Made by a program: the position numbers and the translations under genes | In this document: positions 45,575-56,779 of the stretch, in pieces | How the letters are laid out: the number at the start of each line of letters is the position of its first letter | Position numbering within the stretch: position 1 is the first letter of the stretch | The notes under the pieces: generated by a model | What the model saw: the letters and a program-made list of their open reading frames with translations, nothing else | Told to the model about the DNA's origin: nothing | Database searches by the model: none | Assembly (NCBI GenBank): GCA_003094535.1 | Contig: NATV01000116.1 | Location: 1 to 64,000 of the forward strand | From: a gamma proteobacterium symbiont of Ctena orbiculata | Lineage (GTDB): Bacteria > Pseudomonadota > Gammaproteobacteria > Chromatiales > Chromatiaceae | Direction of reading: 5' to 3' | Length of the DNA: 64,000 nt

Positions 45575-47779
45575 ATGGTCACCACCCGTAGCAGACTGCC
45601 GGAGGGGGATAGCGCGGATGTCACCGTCTTTTCCCATTGGCTGGAGATGCTACCCGACGATTTCGATGAGCAAGACCGCCTGATGCTGCGCAAGGCGGGG
45701 GAGTTCGCCCTGGCTGCCAATCCGGAAAAGCGGTTGCCCAGCGGCGAGACCCATATGCGCCACGCCCTGTCGGTGGCCGAGATTCTCACCAAGTTGCGCA
45801 TGGACCGCGAGACCCTTGCCTCTGCGCTGCTGCTGGGTGTGTTGCGGGATTCACAGATTACCCTCGATATGCTGCGGCGCGAACTGGGCGAGAGTACGGC
45901 CCACATGGTGGATGACCTGGCGCGCATCGATCTGCTGACCGATCTATCCAGCGAGGTTTCCGCGCAGGAAGAGGCGCAGCATGCGGAGAACCTGCGTCGT
46001 CTGCTGCTGGGCATCGCGGAGGATGTCAGGGTGATACTGGTGGTGGTGGCGGAGCAGCTCCATCTGATGCGATCAGCGCGAAAGCTATCCCTTGAGCTGC
46101 GTCGCCGCCTGGCCAAGGAGACCGAAGAGATCTATGCGCCACTGGCGAATCGGCTCGGAATCTGGCAGGTCAAGTGGGAGCTCGAAGACCTGGCATTGCG
46201 CTTTCTCCATCCCGATGAATACAAGCGCATAGCGAGTCAGCTGGATGGTCGACGTGCCGACCGGGAGCAGTTCATCAAGGAGATTATCGAGCTGTTGCGG
46301 GAGAAGTTTCTCGCTGTCGGTATCGATGCGGAGATCAATGGTCGGCCCAAACATATCAACAGCATATGGCGCAAGATGCAGCGCAAGGCGGTGGATATCG
46401 AGCAGATATTCGATCTCCGGGCGGTACGGGTGTTGGTGGATGATATCGCCCAGTGCTATGCGGCATTGGGTGTGGTGCACGGTTTGTGGAAACATATTCC
46501 CGGTGAATTCGACGACTATATCGCGACCCCGAAGGCCAATCTCTATCGTTCGATCCACACCGCGGTGATCGGACCGCAGGAGAAAACCCTTGAGGTGCAG
46601 ATCCGCACCCGGGAAATGCACTTCCACTCTGAGCTGGGGGTGGCGGCGCATTGGCGATATAAGGAGAACGCCAAGCAGGATAGCGATGTCGAGCGCAGAA
46701 TCGTACGCATGCGCCAGTGGCTGGAGAGGAACGAAGATGGGGCGGATGGTGCCGGGCAGGCGGACGGACCGGAGAGCGAATCGGGGCCAACCCGGATCTA
46801 TGTCCTGACCCCCAAGGGTAAGGTGGTGGAGCTGCCCAAGGGTTCGACCCCCCTCGATTTTGCCTATTCCATCCATACCGATGTGGGGCATCAGTGTCGG
46901 GGAGCGAGGGTGGATGGTCATATCGTGCAACTCAACCGCCCTTTGCGCAGTGGTGAGACCGTGGAGATTTTGACTGCCAAGAACGGTACCCCAAGCCGTG
47001 ACTGGATCAATCCTCACCTGGGCTATCTGCACACCGCCAAGGCACGCAACCGGGTCAAGCAGTGGTTCAAGCAACTCGATTTCGACCACCATGTGGAGCT
47101 GGGTCGCGCAGCCCTTGAACGCGAGATGACAAGGCTGTCGATTGTACAGAAGCCGGATCTGGAAGCGGCGGCCGCGAAGTACAATCTGGTGCACGTGGAG
47201 GATGTCTATGCGGCGATCGGCCGGGGAGATCTGTCGCCCATTCAGGTGGCCGGTTGGGGCAGCAGGGAACGCGTCGAGGCGGTTCCGAAATCGCTCACAG
47301 AGCCGCCCCGCGAGCAGCCCGTAGTCAAAGGGGAGGTGGTGGTTGCCGGTGTCGATGACCTGATGACAACCATCGGGCGCTGCTGCAAGCCGGTTCCTTA
47401 CGACCCCATCATCGGCTATGTCACCCGGGGACGGGGGGTTACCATTCACCGCTCCGACTGCCCCAATATTCGCGCACTGAAGAACCGTGAAGGCGACCGC
47501 TTGGTAAAGGTGCATTGGAGCGCGCACCAGCAAGAGACCAGTTATGCGGTGGATTTCCTGGTGGTTGCCGGTGATCGAAAAGGATTGTTACGGGATATAT
47601 CAACCATTCTGACCAATGAGGACATCGATGTCATCGGCGTGAACACCAGCAGCGACCGCAAGACCGACTCTGCCAGGATGCGCTTTACCGTCGAGGTGCA
47701 TGATATGGAACAATTGAGCCGGCTGTTGTCGAAAGTCGAACAGTTGCCGGATGTGAATTTGGTAAAACGGCTGGTTTAA
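45575..47779 (+). CDS. relA: RelA-type (p)ppGpp synthetase (monofunctional-looking)
   Basis: Synthetase RAVRVLVDDIAQCYAALGVVH...DYIATPKANLYRSIHTAV; TGS domain IYVLTPKGKVVELPKGSTPLDFAYSIHTDVGH; ACT domain; hydrolase HDxxED motif absent. Confidence 0.94.
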   Translation: MVTTRSRLPEGDSADVTVFSHWLEMLPDDFDEQDRLMLRKAGEFALAANPEKRLPSGETHMRHALSVAEILTKLRMDRETLASALLLGVLRDSQITLDMLRRELGESTAHMVDDLARIDLLTDLSSEVSAQEEAQHAENLRRLLLGIAEDVRVILVVVAEQLHLMRSARKLSLELRRRLAKETEEIYAPLANRLGIWQVKWELEDLALRFLHPDEYKRIASQLDGRRADREQFIKEIIELLREKFLAVGIDAEINGRPKHINSIWRKMQRKAVDIEQIFDLRAVRVLVDDIAQCYAALGVVHGLWKHIPGEFDDYIATPKANLYRSIHTAVIGPQEKTLEVQIRTREMHFHSELGVAAHWRYKENAKQDSDVERRIVRMRQWLERNEDGADGAGQADGPESESGPTRIYVLTPKGKVVELPKGSTPLDFAYSIHTDVGHQCRGARVDGHIVQLNRPLRSGETVEILTAKNGTPSRDWINPHLGYLHTAKARNRVKQWFKQLDFDHHVELGRAALEREMTRLSIVQKPDLEAAAAKYNLVHVEDVYAAIGRGDLSPIQVAGWGSRERVEAVPKSLTEPPREQPVVKGEVVVAGVDDLMTTIGRCCKPVPYDPIIGYVTRGRGVTIHRSDCPNIRALKNREGDRLVKVHWSAHQQETSYAVDFLVVAGDRKGLLRDISTILTNEDIDVIGVNTSSDRKTDSARMRFTVEVHDMEQLSRLLSKVEQLPDVNLVKRLV

Positions 47780-47836
47780 GTCCCATGATTAGATTGCCAG
47801 TCGGGCATGTCGCCGCTAAACTAACGCTTTGTTATA

Positions 47837-48988
47837 TTGCCCTTTTTCTCCTCCCTCACTGGCGCAAGACCGAGATCGCGAATACCTGCTTTGGCTAACG
47901 AAACAGAAATCACCAATCTCCTAGACCTTGATCTGCAGGGAATGGAGTCCTTTTTCCTGGGATTGGGCTCCAAGGCCTTTCACGGCAGGAATGTTTTCAA
48001 ATGGATACATAAACATGGAGTCACCGACTTCGATGCCATGACCGACATCTCGAAACGGCTGCGTCTGCAACTGCAGCAAGTGGCGCGGATCGAGCTGCCG
48101 CAACAGGTTTACGAACAGCCGGCAACGGACGGCACCCGGAAATGGGTGCTTGAACTCGGGGATGGCCAGCGTATCGAAACCGTGCTGATACCGGATGATG
48201 GCCGCAACACCCTCTGCGTCTCCTCCCAGGTGGGATGTGCCCTCGACTGCAGCTTCTGCTCCACGGCCCGTCAAGGCTTTAATCGCAATCTGACGGTTGC
48301 CGAAATCATCGGGCAGGTATGGGTCGCCAGCCGCAATCTGGGCAGCCCGCCGAGTAATATCGTCCTTATGGGCATGGGCGAGCCCCTGGCCAATTTCGAT
48401 GCGGTGATCACCGCGATGAAGATCATGCAAGATGATTTGGCCTACATGGTATCCAAGTATCGAGTTACTATAAGCACATCGGGGATTGTGCCGGCGCTCA
48501 AAAGACTGCGGGGACTGTGCGATGTCAGTCTAGCTGTGTCCCTGCATGCACCGGACAACGAGCTGAGGGATAAATTGGTGCCGATCAATCGGAAATATCC
48601 TTTGCAAGAGCTGATTCCCGCATGCCGTGAATATGTCAAAGGCGATAAACGGCGCAAGGTGACTTGGGAATATGTCATGCTGGATGGTATCAATGACTCG
48701 CTGCAACAGGCCAAGGCCCTGATCAGCCTCCTCGAGGGGACGCCATCGAAGGTCAACCTGATCCCTTTCAATCCCTTTCCAGGTACCGACTATCGAACAT
48801 CGCCGCCGGAGCGGGTGGAGGCCTTCCGTATGCGTTTGAAGCGATCGGGTATCATCGCCACAACGCGTAAAACCCGGGGCGAGGATATCGATGCCGCTTG
48901 TGGTCAGCTGGTGGGCAAGGTCAGAGATCGCAGCAACAGGGAGTTGCGCATGGAGAATTTGAGCAATATTAAACTGGGTGTTTCATGA
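47837..48988 (+). CDS. rlmN: 23S rRNA/tRNA adenine-C2 methyltransferase RlmN (start uncertain, possibly TTG 47893)
   Basis: VSSQVGCALDCSFCSTARQGFNRNLTVAEIIGQVW; LVPINRKYPLQEL. Confidence 0.96.
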   Translation: MPFFSSLTGARPRSRIPALANETEITNLLDLDLQGMESFFLGLGSKAFHGRNVFKWIHKHGVTDFDAMTDISKRLRLQLQQVARIELPQQVYEQPATDGTRKWVLELGDGQRIETVLIPDDGRNTLCVSSQVGCALDCSFCSTARQGFNRNLTVAEIIGQVWVASRNLGSPPSNIVLMGMGEPLANFDAVITAMKIMQDDLAYMVSKYRVTISTSGIVPALKRLRGLCDVSLAVSLHAPDNELRDKLVPINRKYPLQELIPACREYVKGDKRRKVTWEYVMLDGINDSLQQAKALISLLEGTPSKVNLIPFNPFPGTDYRTSPPERVEAFRMRLKRSGIIATTRKTRGEDIDAACGQLVGKVRDRSNRELRMENLSNIKLGVS

Positions 48989-49773
48989 AGTTGATCGCTG
49001 GTTATCTCTACTACCTCCTTATCGTTTCAGGATTGGTTCTGAGTGGCTGCGCGACCCAGCAGCAAACCACCGACACCACGGGCAACCTGGGTCGGGAGAA
49101 GCGCAGCAGCCCGGCGAAGATCTACGTGGAGATGGGTATGGCCTATATGCGGGACGGCCAGTCGGCGGTGGCGCTGCAGAAGCTGAAGAAGGCGCTGGAG
49201 GTGGATGAGAAGTCCGCAGAGGCCAACAACGTGATCGCCATTCTTTATGAACAGCTGGGCGAAACGGCTCGGGCCGGGAAACACTTTGACCGCGCGGTAG
49301 AGCTGGATGCGCGTGATCCCTATATCCGAAATGCCCGGGGAAGCTACAATTGTCGACTCGCTCGATACGATGCCGCCCTGGATGACTTTGAACAGGCCCT
49401 CGCCAATCCTCTCTATCCCACGCCGTGGGTGGCGATGACAAATGCCGGATTGTGCGTTGAGCGAGCGGGTGACGAAGCCAAGGCTGAAAACTTCTACCGC
49501 CGCGCACTCTCGGCCAATGCCACCTATCCCATAGCGCTTTTTCAGATGGCGGAGGTCTCATTGCAGCAGGAGAACGATCTATCCGCACGCGCCTATCTGG
49601 AGCGTTATCACAGCGAGGTCAAACCCACCGCCGCATCGCTTTGGTTGGGCGTGCAGATCGAGAAACGGTTACGGGATCTGGCAAAAAGCGCCGAGTATAG
49701 AATCAGACTGCTCAGGGAGTTCCCCGATGCGCCCGAGGTCCAGTTGCTCTACGAATCCGAACGAAGCAGATGA
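48985..49773 (+). CDS. pilW: Type IV pilus biogenesis/stability lipoprotein PilW (PilF), TPR repeats
   Basis: Lipobox LVLSGCATQQ; TPR-like helices; rlmN-pilW-rodZ context. Confidence 0.88.
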   Translation: MKLIAGYLYYLLIVSGLVLSGCATQQQTTDTTGNLGREKRSSPAKIYVEMGMAYMRDGQSAVALQKLKKALEVDEKSAEANNVIAILYEQLGETARAGKHFDRAVELDARDPYIRNARGSYNCRLARYDAALDDFEQALANPLYPTPWVAMTNAGLCVERAGDEAKAENFYRRALSANATYPIALFQMAEVSLQQENDLSARAYLERYHSEVKPTAASLWLGVQIEKRLRDLAKSAEYRIRLLREFPDAPEVQLLYESERSR

Positions 49774-50780
49774 ATGTCATGAGCAGAGATGAGAGTGACA
49801 CAGCCCCGGACGTGGTGATTGGGCCTGGTACGCAGTTGCGCAAGGCGAGAGAGAGACAGGGCCTTGATCAGGCCAAGATGGCCGCTCAACTGCATTTAAG
49901 CCAGGCGATGATAACCGCCTTGGAGGCCGATGATTTCGACAGTTTGCCCGGTCCGGTCTTCGTCCAGGGCTATCTGCGTAAATACTCGCGGTTGCTCGGC
50001 GTCAATGAGGATGCGGTTGTCGAGGCCTATCAAAATCTCTTACCTGTCTCCGATGAGCTGCCGATAACCGGGGCTCCCAAACGGGAGATGGGCAGTGAGT
50101 TGCATAGCGGATCCGGCCTGATGCGCTATGTGACCTGGGGTATTCTGCTGGTCATGGTGGTTCTGGTTTTCTACTGGTGGCTGACCCGTGTCGAGCTGGA
50201 TGAGCCTGTCGCCATACCGGACGGGGAACAGGATCGGGTCGGGGTGCAGGAGCTCACTGTCGAACAGCCCGTATCGCAGTCGATACCAGCTGAGGAGGAG
50301 ATGCCCCAGGCAGAAACTTCGTCGCAGCGTGTCGTGGAGGAGTCGGAGCAGGTGCTGAGTGAGATCGAAGAGGTACTCTCCACCTCCGACCGATTGCTGG
50401 AGCCTGCAGGCGAGGAGTCGCAGCAGCCCCAGCAAGTCGAAACCGAGGGGCAGGCGCCAGTGGTCGCTCCGCCCCCGGTGGCGGTCGCAACCCGGGAGAG
50501 CGATGTCGAAGAGACCTCTGGCAGTGTCTCGAAACGGGTGGTGTTCCAGTTCAGCGAACCCTGCTGGACCGAAGTTCGAGACCAAAACGGTAAGCTGCGC
50601 ATCTTTGGAGAGATCCGCTCCGGCAGGACACGTACCTTGGATAGTCGGTTGGGGCCTTTCAGCGTACTGCTGGGGAATGCCGCGGGGGTAAATCTGACCA
50701 TCGACGGGGAGCGCTTCGATCTCAAGCCCTTCACCCGCGGCAAGGTGGCCCGGTTCACCCTCGATCCAGAGCGTTTGTAA
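49770..50780 (+). CDS. rodZ: RodZ-like HTH cytoskeletal protein
   Basis: N-terminal HTH PGTQLRKARERQGLDQAKMAAQLHLSQAMITALEADDF, one TM, DUF4115-type C-terminus. Confidence 0.9.
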   Translation: MNVMSRDESDTAPDVVIGPGTQLRKARERQGLDQAKMAAQLHLSQAMITALEADDFDSLPGPVFVQGYLRKYSRLLGVNEDAVVEAYQNLLPVSDELPITGAPKREMGSELHSGSGLMRYVTWGILLVMVVLVFYWWLTRVELDEPVAIPDGEQDRVGVQELTVEQPVSQSIPAEEEMPQAETSSQRVVEESEQVLSEIEEVLSTSDRLLEPAGEESQQPQQVETEGQAPVVAPPPVAVATRESDVEETSGSVSKRVVFQFSEPCWTEVRDQNGKLRIFGEIRSGRTRTLDSRLGPFSVLLGNAAGVNLTIDGERFDLKPFTRGKVARFTLDPERL

Positions 50781-50954
50781 CCGCGTAGATACTCATCATG
50801 ATAGTGGCGGATTCTCGGCCTGTCGGGATTCTGAGCTAGCTGCGCACGGCGGCGAATGGCATGCCCTTTTCAAGTGGAGTACTAGGTCAAAACGACGGTT
50901 CCGTGGTACTCTTCACCGTTTTATCCGAAAGCCTCACGCTATTTACCTGAATCA

Positions 50955-52232
50955 ATGGCAAAGCAGATCCAAGCCATACGCGGGATGAAGGATATCCTGC
51001 CGCAACAGACGCCACTCTGGCAATTTCTGGAGGATCGGGTGCGCTCGGTACTCAGCCGCTACGGCTATGCCGAGATCCGCATGCCCATCGTCGAGATGAC
51101 AGAGCTGTTCAAGCGCTCCATCGGTGAAGTCACCGATATTGTGGAGAAGGAGATGTACACCTTTGCCGACAGAAACGGTGACAGCCTGACGTTGCGGCCG
51201 GAAGGCACCGCCGGTTGCGTGCGCGCAGGACTGGAAAACGGCCTTATCTTCAATCAGACGCAACGGCTTTGGTATCAGGGGCCGATGTTTCGTCACGAGC
51301 GTCCGCAGAAGGGTCGCTACCGCCAGTTTCACCAGATCGGTGTCGAGACCTTCGGCCTGACGGGGCCCGATATCGATCTTGAGCTGATCCTGATCACAGC
51401 CAGAATCTGGCGGGAGTTGGGGCTTAAGGATCTGGAGTTGCAGCTCAACACCCTGGGCACATCGGAGGAGCGTCGACACTACCGCGATCACCTTGTCGAC
51501 TATCTGCGCCAGCGCTTCGACGAACTCGACGAGGATAGCCGGCGCCGGCTGGAGAGCAATCCTTTGCGAATCCTCGACAGCAAGAATCCCCAGCTGGCAG
51601 CGGTGATCAAGGATGCGCCCAGCCTCATGGAGCACTTGGAGGAACAGTCGCTGAGGCACTTCGATCGCCTGCGCCAGGGGCTCGATGAGGCGGGAGTCGA
51701 CTACACGATCAATCCGCGGTTGGTACGGGGCCTCGACTACTATAGCCGGACGGTGTTCGAGTGGGTGACGGATAGCCTGGGTGCCCAAGGCACAGTCTGT
51801 GCCGGTGGACGCTATGATGGATTGGTCGAGCAGCTGGGTGGCAGACCGACACCCGCAGTAGGCTTTGCCATGGGACTGGAACGGTTGGTCGCCATGCTCG
51901 AGAGCCGTGATTTGCAAGAACAACTGGCCACTCCCGATGTCTACCTGGTGATGATGGGGGACCGGGCGTCCCGAGAGGGTGTGTTGCTGGCAGAACGATT
52001 GCGCAACGGGCTGCCCTGGCTGCGCCTGATCGGCCACTGCGGGGGCGGTACATTCAAGAATCAGCTGAAAAAGGCGGACCGCAGCCGGGCAGACTTTGCA
52101 CTGATCCTCGGCGAGGATGAGGTTGCACGCAAAGAGATAGGCCTCAAGCCCCTGCGCGGCAAAGGTGAGCAGCAACAGGTGGCACTGGCGCAATTGGAAG
52201 CCAGGCTTGAGGAAGTGATAATCCGTGGATAA
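50955..52232 (+). CDS. hisS: Histidine--tRNA ligase
   Basis: [43 protein letters not shown]. Confidence 0.97.
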   Translation: MAKQIQAIRGMKDILPQQTPLWQFLEDRVRSVLSRYGYAEIRMPIVEMTELFKRSIGEVTDIVEKEMYTFADRNGDSLTLRPEGTAGCVRAGLENGLIFNQTQRLWYQGPMFRHERPQKGRYRQFHQIGVETFGLTGPDIDLELILITARIWRELGLKDLELQLNTLGTSEERRHYRDHLVDYLRQRFDELDEDSRRRLESNPLRILDSKNPQLAAVIKDAPSLMEHLEEQSLRHFDRLRQGLDEAGVDYTINPRLVRGLDYYSRTVFEWVTDSLGAQGTVCAGGRYDGLVEQLGGRPTPAVGFAMGLERLVAMLESRDLQEQLATPDVYLVMMGDRASREGVLLAERLRNGLPWLRLIGHCGGGTFKNQLKKADRSRADFALILGEDEVARKEIGLKPLRGKGEQQQVALAQLEARLEEVIIRG

Positions 52233-52305
52233 TCATGAATAGCCGGCACGGCTATCTATCTGCCGGTGTAATTCAGCAAACAGTGAGTTATTGAAGGTAT
52301 ATACA

Positions 52306-52932
52306 ATGAGCGAGTATCAGACCGAAGAAGAACAGGTCGAGGCGATAAAACGCTGGTGGAAAGAGAACGGTACCTCGGTAATTGCCGGTCTGGTCATCGG
52401 ACTGGGTGGTGTCTTCGGCTGGCAGGCCTGGGGGAACTACAAGGACCGGATCGGCGCCGAGGCGGCACTCGCCTTCAATCAATTGGTGGCCGCCGTGGAT
52501 CGGGGGGACGGGGCTTCGGCGGCGAAGCAGGCGGAGCTGATGCGCGATAACTACGACAACAGCAGTTATGGTGTTTTCGCCGCAATGGCCGAGGCGAGAG
52601 TGAAGCTCGAAGCGGGTGATGCCGCCACCGCGATCTCCCGTCTGGAGTGGGCGGTACAGCGTGCGGACAACCCGGCGTTGAAACAATTGGTTCAACTCAA
52701 TCTTGCGAGGATCAAGCTCAATGAGGGAGACCTCGATGGCGCCGAAGAGCTGGTAGGTTCGGAGGCGGGCGGATTCGCGGGCGAGTTTGCGGTAATCCGT
52801 GGCGATATCGCCTTGGCCAGGGGCGACAAGGCTGCAGCTGCGGCTGCCTATACCCAGGCCATGACACTGGAGGTCAGCAACCGCAACCTGTTGCAGATGA
52901 AGCTCGACGATTTGGCGGCGAACACCCCTTGA
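52306..52932 (+). CDS. yfgM: YfgM/ancillary SecYEG-associated TPR protein
   Basis: MSEYQTEEEQVEAIKRWWKENGTSVIAGLVIGLGGVFGWQAW; between hisS and bamB. Confidence 0.9.
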   Translation: MSEYQTEEEQVEAIKRWWKENGTSVIAGLVIGLGGVFGWQAWGNYKDRIGAEAALAFNQLVAAVDRGDGASAAKQAELMRDNYDNSSYGVFAAMAEARVKLEAGDAATAISRLEWAVQRADNPALKQLVQLNLARIKLNEGDLDGAEELVGSEAGGFAGEFAVIRGDIALARGDKAAAAAAYTQAMTLEVSNRNLLQMKLDDLAANTP

Positions 52933-52939
52933 GGTTGAG

Positions 52940-54097
52940 ATGAAAACCGTAGTTTTCTGGCCCCTGTTGTTACTGCTCGCAGGCTGTAGCGCCTTTAGCG
53001 GCAAGGATAATGCGGATCCACCTTCCGAGCTGATTGAGCTGGAGCCGGAACTGCGAATCGAAGAGGTGTGGGACGCAGGTTTCGAGGATGCGGATGAGGC
53101 GATGCTTAAGCTGGCGCCGGTGATCAGCGAGGGGATTCTCTACGTTGCGGAACCCTCGGGCGAGGTGTTCGCCCTCGATCCCAAGACTGGCGACCGCCGC
53201 TGGTCTGTTGACACCGAGAGCCCGCTGAGCGGCGGTCCGGGGGTTGCCGAAGGTTCGATCGCCCTCGGCACCCTGGAAGCGGAATTGATCCTGTTGAGCA
53301 GCGAGGATGGTGCTGAAAGATGGCGGCGGCGTGTCAGCAGTGAGGTGCTTTCATCGCCGGTGATCAATGACAGGAAGGTGGTTTGTCGCACCACCGATGG
53401 CGGCGTCGCCGTCTACGCCATCGAGAACGGCGAGAAACGTTGGGTCTATGACCGCAGCGTTCCGGTGTTGACCCTGCGGGGCGACAGCTCCCCGATGGTT
53501 AACGATTACCAGGTATTGACCGGGTTTGCCGGCGGTAAGTTGGTCGGTCTCTCATTGGAGAGCGGTTTGGTGAACTGGGAGGCCACAATCTCCACCCCCA
53601 AGGGACGCACGGAGCTGGAACGGGTCGTGGATATCGATGCGGATCCTGTTTTGGTGGAGGGTACGCTCTATGTGAGCTCCTACCAGGGAGACGTCGCCGC
53701 TGTCTCCGAGTCGAGCGGCGTGGTGCTGTGGCGACGCAACATCTCCTCCCATGCCGGGCTCGATGCCAACTGGCGTCAGGTGTTCATTACCGACGATGAG
53801 GACCATGTCTGGTCGCTGGACGCCACCAACGGGGCCACCCTTTGGCAGCAGAAAAAGCTGCACGCACGCAAGCTCTCCGCCCCGGCGATGGTGGACGACA
53901 AGATCGTTGTAGGCGATTTCGACGGCTATCTGCACTGGCTCTCCCAGGAGGATGGTCGCCAGCTCGCCCGCATCAGGGTCAGCGGCGACGCCATTCGCCT
54001 GAAACCGCTGGTGATGGACGATATCGTCTATGTACTGGATGAGGGAGGCAACCTGAACGCCTTGCGTGCCCAGCCGATCGAGACCGAGATCCCCTGA
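52940..54097 (+). CDS. bamB: Outer membrane assembly lipoprotein BamB
   Basis: Lipobox [14 protein letters not shown]/beta-propeller repeats ([16 protein letters not shown]). Confidence 0.94.
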   Translation: MKTVVFWPLLLLLAGCSAFSGKDNADPPSELIELEPELRIEEVWDAGFEDADEAMLKLAPVISEGILYVAEPSGEVFALDPKTGDRRWSVDTESPLSGGPGVAEGSIALGTLEAELILLSSEDGAERWRRRVSSEVLSSPVINDRKVVCRTTDGGVAVYAIENGEKRWVYDRSVPVLTLRGDSSPMVNDYQVLTGFAGGKLVGLSLESGLVNWEATISTPKGRTELERVVDIDADPVLVEGTLYVSSYQGDVAAVSESSGVVLWRRNISSHAGLDANWRQVFITDDEDHVWSLDATNGATLWQQKKLHARKLSAPAMVDDKIVVGDFDGYLHWLSQEDGRQLARIRVSGDAIRLKPLVMDDIVYVLDEGGNLNALRAQPIETEIP

Positions 54098-54098
54098 C

Positions 54099-55490
54099 AT
54101 GCTGCCGGTGATCGCCCTGGTCGGACGTCCCAACGTGGGTAAGTCGACCCTCTTCAACCGCTTGACTCGCAGCCGGGATGCCCTGGTGGCAGACCAGCCC
54201 GGTCTCACCCGGGATCGTAAATACGGCACCGGAAAACTGGGCAGACACCCTTATGTGGTGGTGGATACGGGAGGGATCAGCGGTGATCAGATCGGCATCG
54301 ATCAGCTGATGGAACAGCAGGTGATGCAGGCGATCGGCGAGGCCGACCACATCCTCTTTCTCCTCGATGCCAGGGAGGGTTGCACCGCGGGCGACGAGGC
54401 GATCGCCCAGCAGCTGCGGCGCAGCGGAAAACCGGTCACCCTCGCGGTCAACAAGAGCGAGGGGATCGAGGGCGATCTTGCCGCCAGCGACTTCTACCGG
54501 CTCGGTTTCAATCAGCTGCATACCATCGCCGCGGTGCATGGTCGCGGTGTGCGCGGCCTGATCGACGAGGTGCTGGACTCCCTGCCACCGGTGGAGCGGG
54601 GCTTGCCCGCGGAGGAGGGGGGAATTCACATCGCGGTGGTCGGCCGTCCCAATGTGGGTAAATCGACCCTGGTGAACCGGATGCTGGGCGAAGAGCGCGT
54701 GGTCGCCTACGATCAACCGGGTACGACGCGGGACAGCATCTACATTCCCTTCAGCCGCAACGACCGCCGCTACACATTGATCGATACAGCGGGGGTGAGA
54801 CGCCGCTCGCGCATCCGCGAGGCGATCGAGAAGTTCAGCATCATCAAGACGCTGCAGGCAATAGAAGAGGCCAATGTGGTGCTGATGCTGGTGGATGCGC
54901 GCCAGGGGATAGGCGAGCAGGATGCCACACTGGCGGGGCATGTGCTCGACAGCGGCAGGGCGTTGATCCTGGTGATCAACAAGTGGGATGGCTTGAGCGA
55001 AGAGCAGCGGGAAGGGGTCAAGAGCGAGATCGAGCGCAAACTGCCGTTTCTCAATTTCGCCCGCCATCACTACATCTCGGCACTGCACGGCTCCGGGGTG
55101 GGGGATCTCTTCGAACTGGTCGGGAAGGTCTATCTCAATGCCATGCGCGACCTGCCGACACCGGAACTGACACGCCTGCTCGAGGCCCTGGTGGAGGAGC
55201 ACCAGCCACCCCAGGTGCGCGGCCGCAGGATCAAGCTGCGCTATGCCCACCAGGGGGGAAAGAATCCGCCCATCATCGTTATCCACGGCAACCAGACGGA
55301 ACAGGTGCCGGACAGCTATAAACGCTATCTCGTCGGCCGCTTCCGCAAGGCGCTGAGGCTAGATGGCACACCCATCCGAATAGAGTTTCGTTCCGGCGAC
55401 AACCCCTACCAGGGAAAGCAGAACAGACTCACCAAGCGCCAGATCCAGAAGCGTCAGCGATTGAAGCAGTTCGTAACGCGGAAACGATGA
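54099..55490 (+). CDS. der: Ribosome biogenesis GTPase Der (tandem G domains)
   Basis: Two [11 protein letters not shown]-loops; KH-like C-terminus. Confidence 0.97.
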   Translation: MLPVIALVGRPNVGKSTLFNRLTRSRDALVADQPGLTRDRKYGTGKLGRHPYVVVDTGGISGDQIGIDQLMEQQVMQAIGEADHILFLLDAREGCTAGDEAIAQQLRRSGKPVTLAVNKSEGIEGDLAASDFYRLGFNQLHTIAAVHGRGVRGLIDEVLDSLPPVERGLPAEEGGIHIAVVGRPNVGKSTLVNRMLGEERVVAYDQPGTTRDSIYIPFSRNDRRYTLIDTAGVRRRSRIREAIEKFSIIKTLQAIEEANVVLMLVDARQGIGEQDATLAGHVLDSGRALILVINKWDGLSEEQREGVKSEIERKLPFLNFARHHYISALHGSGVGDLFELVGKVYLNAMRDLPTPELTRLLEALVEEHQPPQVRGRRIKLRYAHQGGKNPPIIVIHGNQTEQVPDSYKRYLVGRFRKALRLDGTPIRIEFRSGDNPYQGKQNRLTKRQIQKRQRLKQFVTRKR

Positions 55491-56779
55491 AGGCGAAACC
55501 CCTGGCCTACGCGGAGAAGCTGGAGACCCTGCTGAAGCGGTCGGGTATCGACCGACTCGAGTACGGACAACAGCAGTTTCTCCGCCAGCAGTGCCTCGAC
55601 TACCGCTTCACTCAGCAGGAGCTGCAACAGCTGAGTGATATCGCTGTCGATCTGGCGATGTGGGGAGAGCGGCCGCTGGACCAGGTCTGGCCGGATGCGG
55701 AATCCGGTAATCTCAATCCCAAGCAACGGCGCCAACGGCTCCTCGGGCGTCTGTCTGCTCATTGGCGGCAGCTGAAACAGAGGCCCAAGCGGTATCCCCG
55801 CTTGCCGCCGAAGGTGACGCAAGATCGACAGCGCATCAAGCACGTTGAAGTCGATAAGGAGAGGCTCGCCCTTGGGCCCTGCCCGGTGGCATCCCCCCGA
55901 ACCCGCTGCTGCAACCTGATGACCCTGGACGCGGTGGAGAACTGCGGTTTCGATTGCAGCTACTGCAGCATCCAGTCCTTCTATCATGGCGACGAGGTCC
56001 GTTTCGACAGGGATTTTGCCTCCAAGCTCGCCCGCCTCGAACTCGATCCGCAACGCAGCTACCACATCGGAACGGGTCAATCATCCGACTCCCTGATGTG
56101 GGGCAATCGAGGGGACGTACTGGATGCCCTCCTCGAATTTGCCTGGCGCAATCCAAACGTGATCCTGGAACTGAAGAGTAAATCGAAGAACGTCAGCCAC
56201 CTGATGAAGTCGGAATTGCCTCCCAACCTGATCGCTACCTGGTCGCTCAACACGCCGACGCTGATCGCCCATGAGGAGCATCTCACCGCTCCCTTGGAAG
56301 AGCGTCTGCAGGCGGCCCGTCGGCTGGCGGACCGGGGGGTGTTGGTGGGCTTTCATCTCCATCCCATGATCCACTATGCCGAATGGCAGGAGGAGTATGG
56401 CGCCATGCTGCAGAGCGTCCTGCACAGCTTCTCCGCGGAGGAAGTGGTCATGGTCTCCCTGGGTACGCTTACCTATATTAAACCGGTAATCAAGCAGCTG
56501 CGGGAGCGCAAGGGATTTCGCAGTAAGATTCTGCAGATGCCGATGGTGGAGAGCGATGGTAAGCTCACCTATCCCCGGGAGATCAAGGAACAGATGTTCA
56601 GCTTCGCCTATCAATCGTTGCAGCCCTGGCATGAGGATGTCTTTTTCTATCTCTGCATGGAGAATCAGCGTCTCTGGCGGCCGGTGTTCGGCTATGAGTA
56701 TGCCTCGAATCAGGACTTCGAAGCGGCGATGAAGCAGGCCTATCTAGACAAGATCGCTGCAAACGGGAACGCCCGGTGA
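55487..56779 (+). CDS. Radical SAM protein, spore photoproduct lyase (SPL)-like family
   Basis: [25 protein letters not shown] (CxxxCxxC), [21 protein letters not shown]; 4-nt overlap with der. Confidence 0.85.
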   Translation: MKAKPLAYAEKLETLLKRSGIDRLEYGQQQFLRQQCLDYRFTQQELQQLSDIAVDLAMWGERPLDQVWPDAESGNLNPKQRRQRLLGRLSAHWRQLKQRPKRYPRLPPKVTQDRQRIKHVEVDKERLALGPCPVASPRTRCCNLMTLDAVENCGFDCSYCSIQSFYHGDEVRFDRDFASKLARLELDPQRSYHIGTGQSSDSLMWGNRGDVLDALLEFAWRNPNVILELKSKSKNVSHLMKSELPPNLIATWSLNTPTLIAHEEHLTAPLEERLQAARRLADRGVLVGFHLHPMIHYAEWQEEYGAMLQSVLHSFSAEEVVMVSLGTLTYIKPVIKQLRERKGFRSKILQMPMVESDGKLTYPREIKEQMFSFAYQSLQPWHEDVFFYLCMENQRLWRPVFGYEYASNQDFEAAMKQAYLDKIAANGNAR

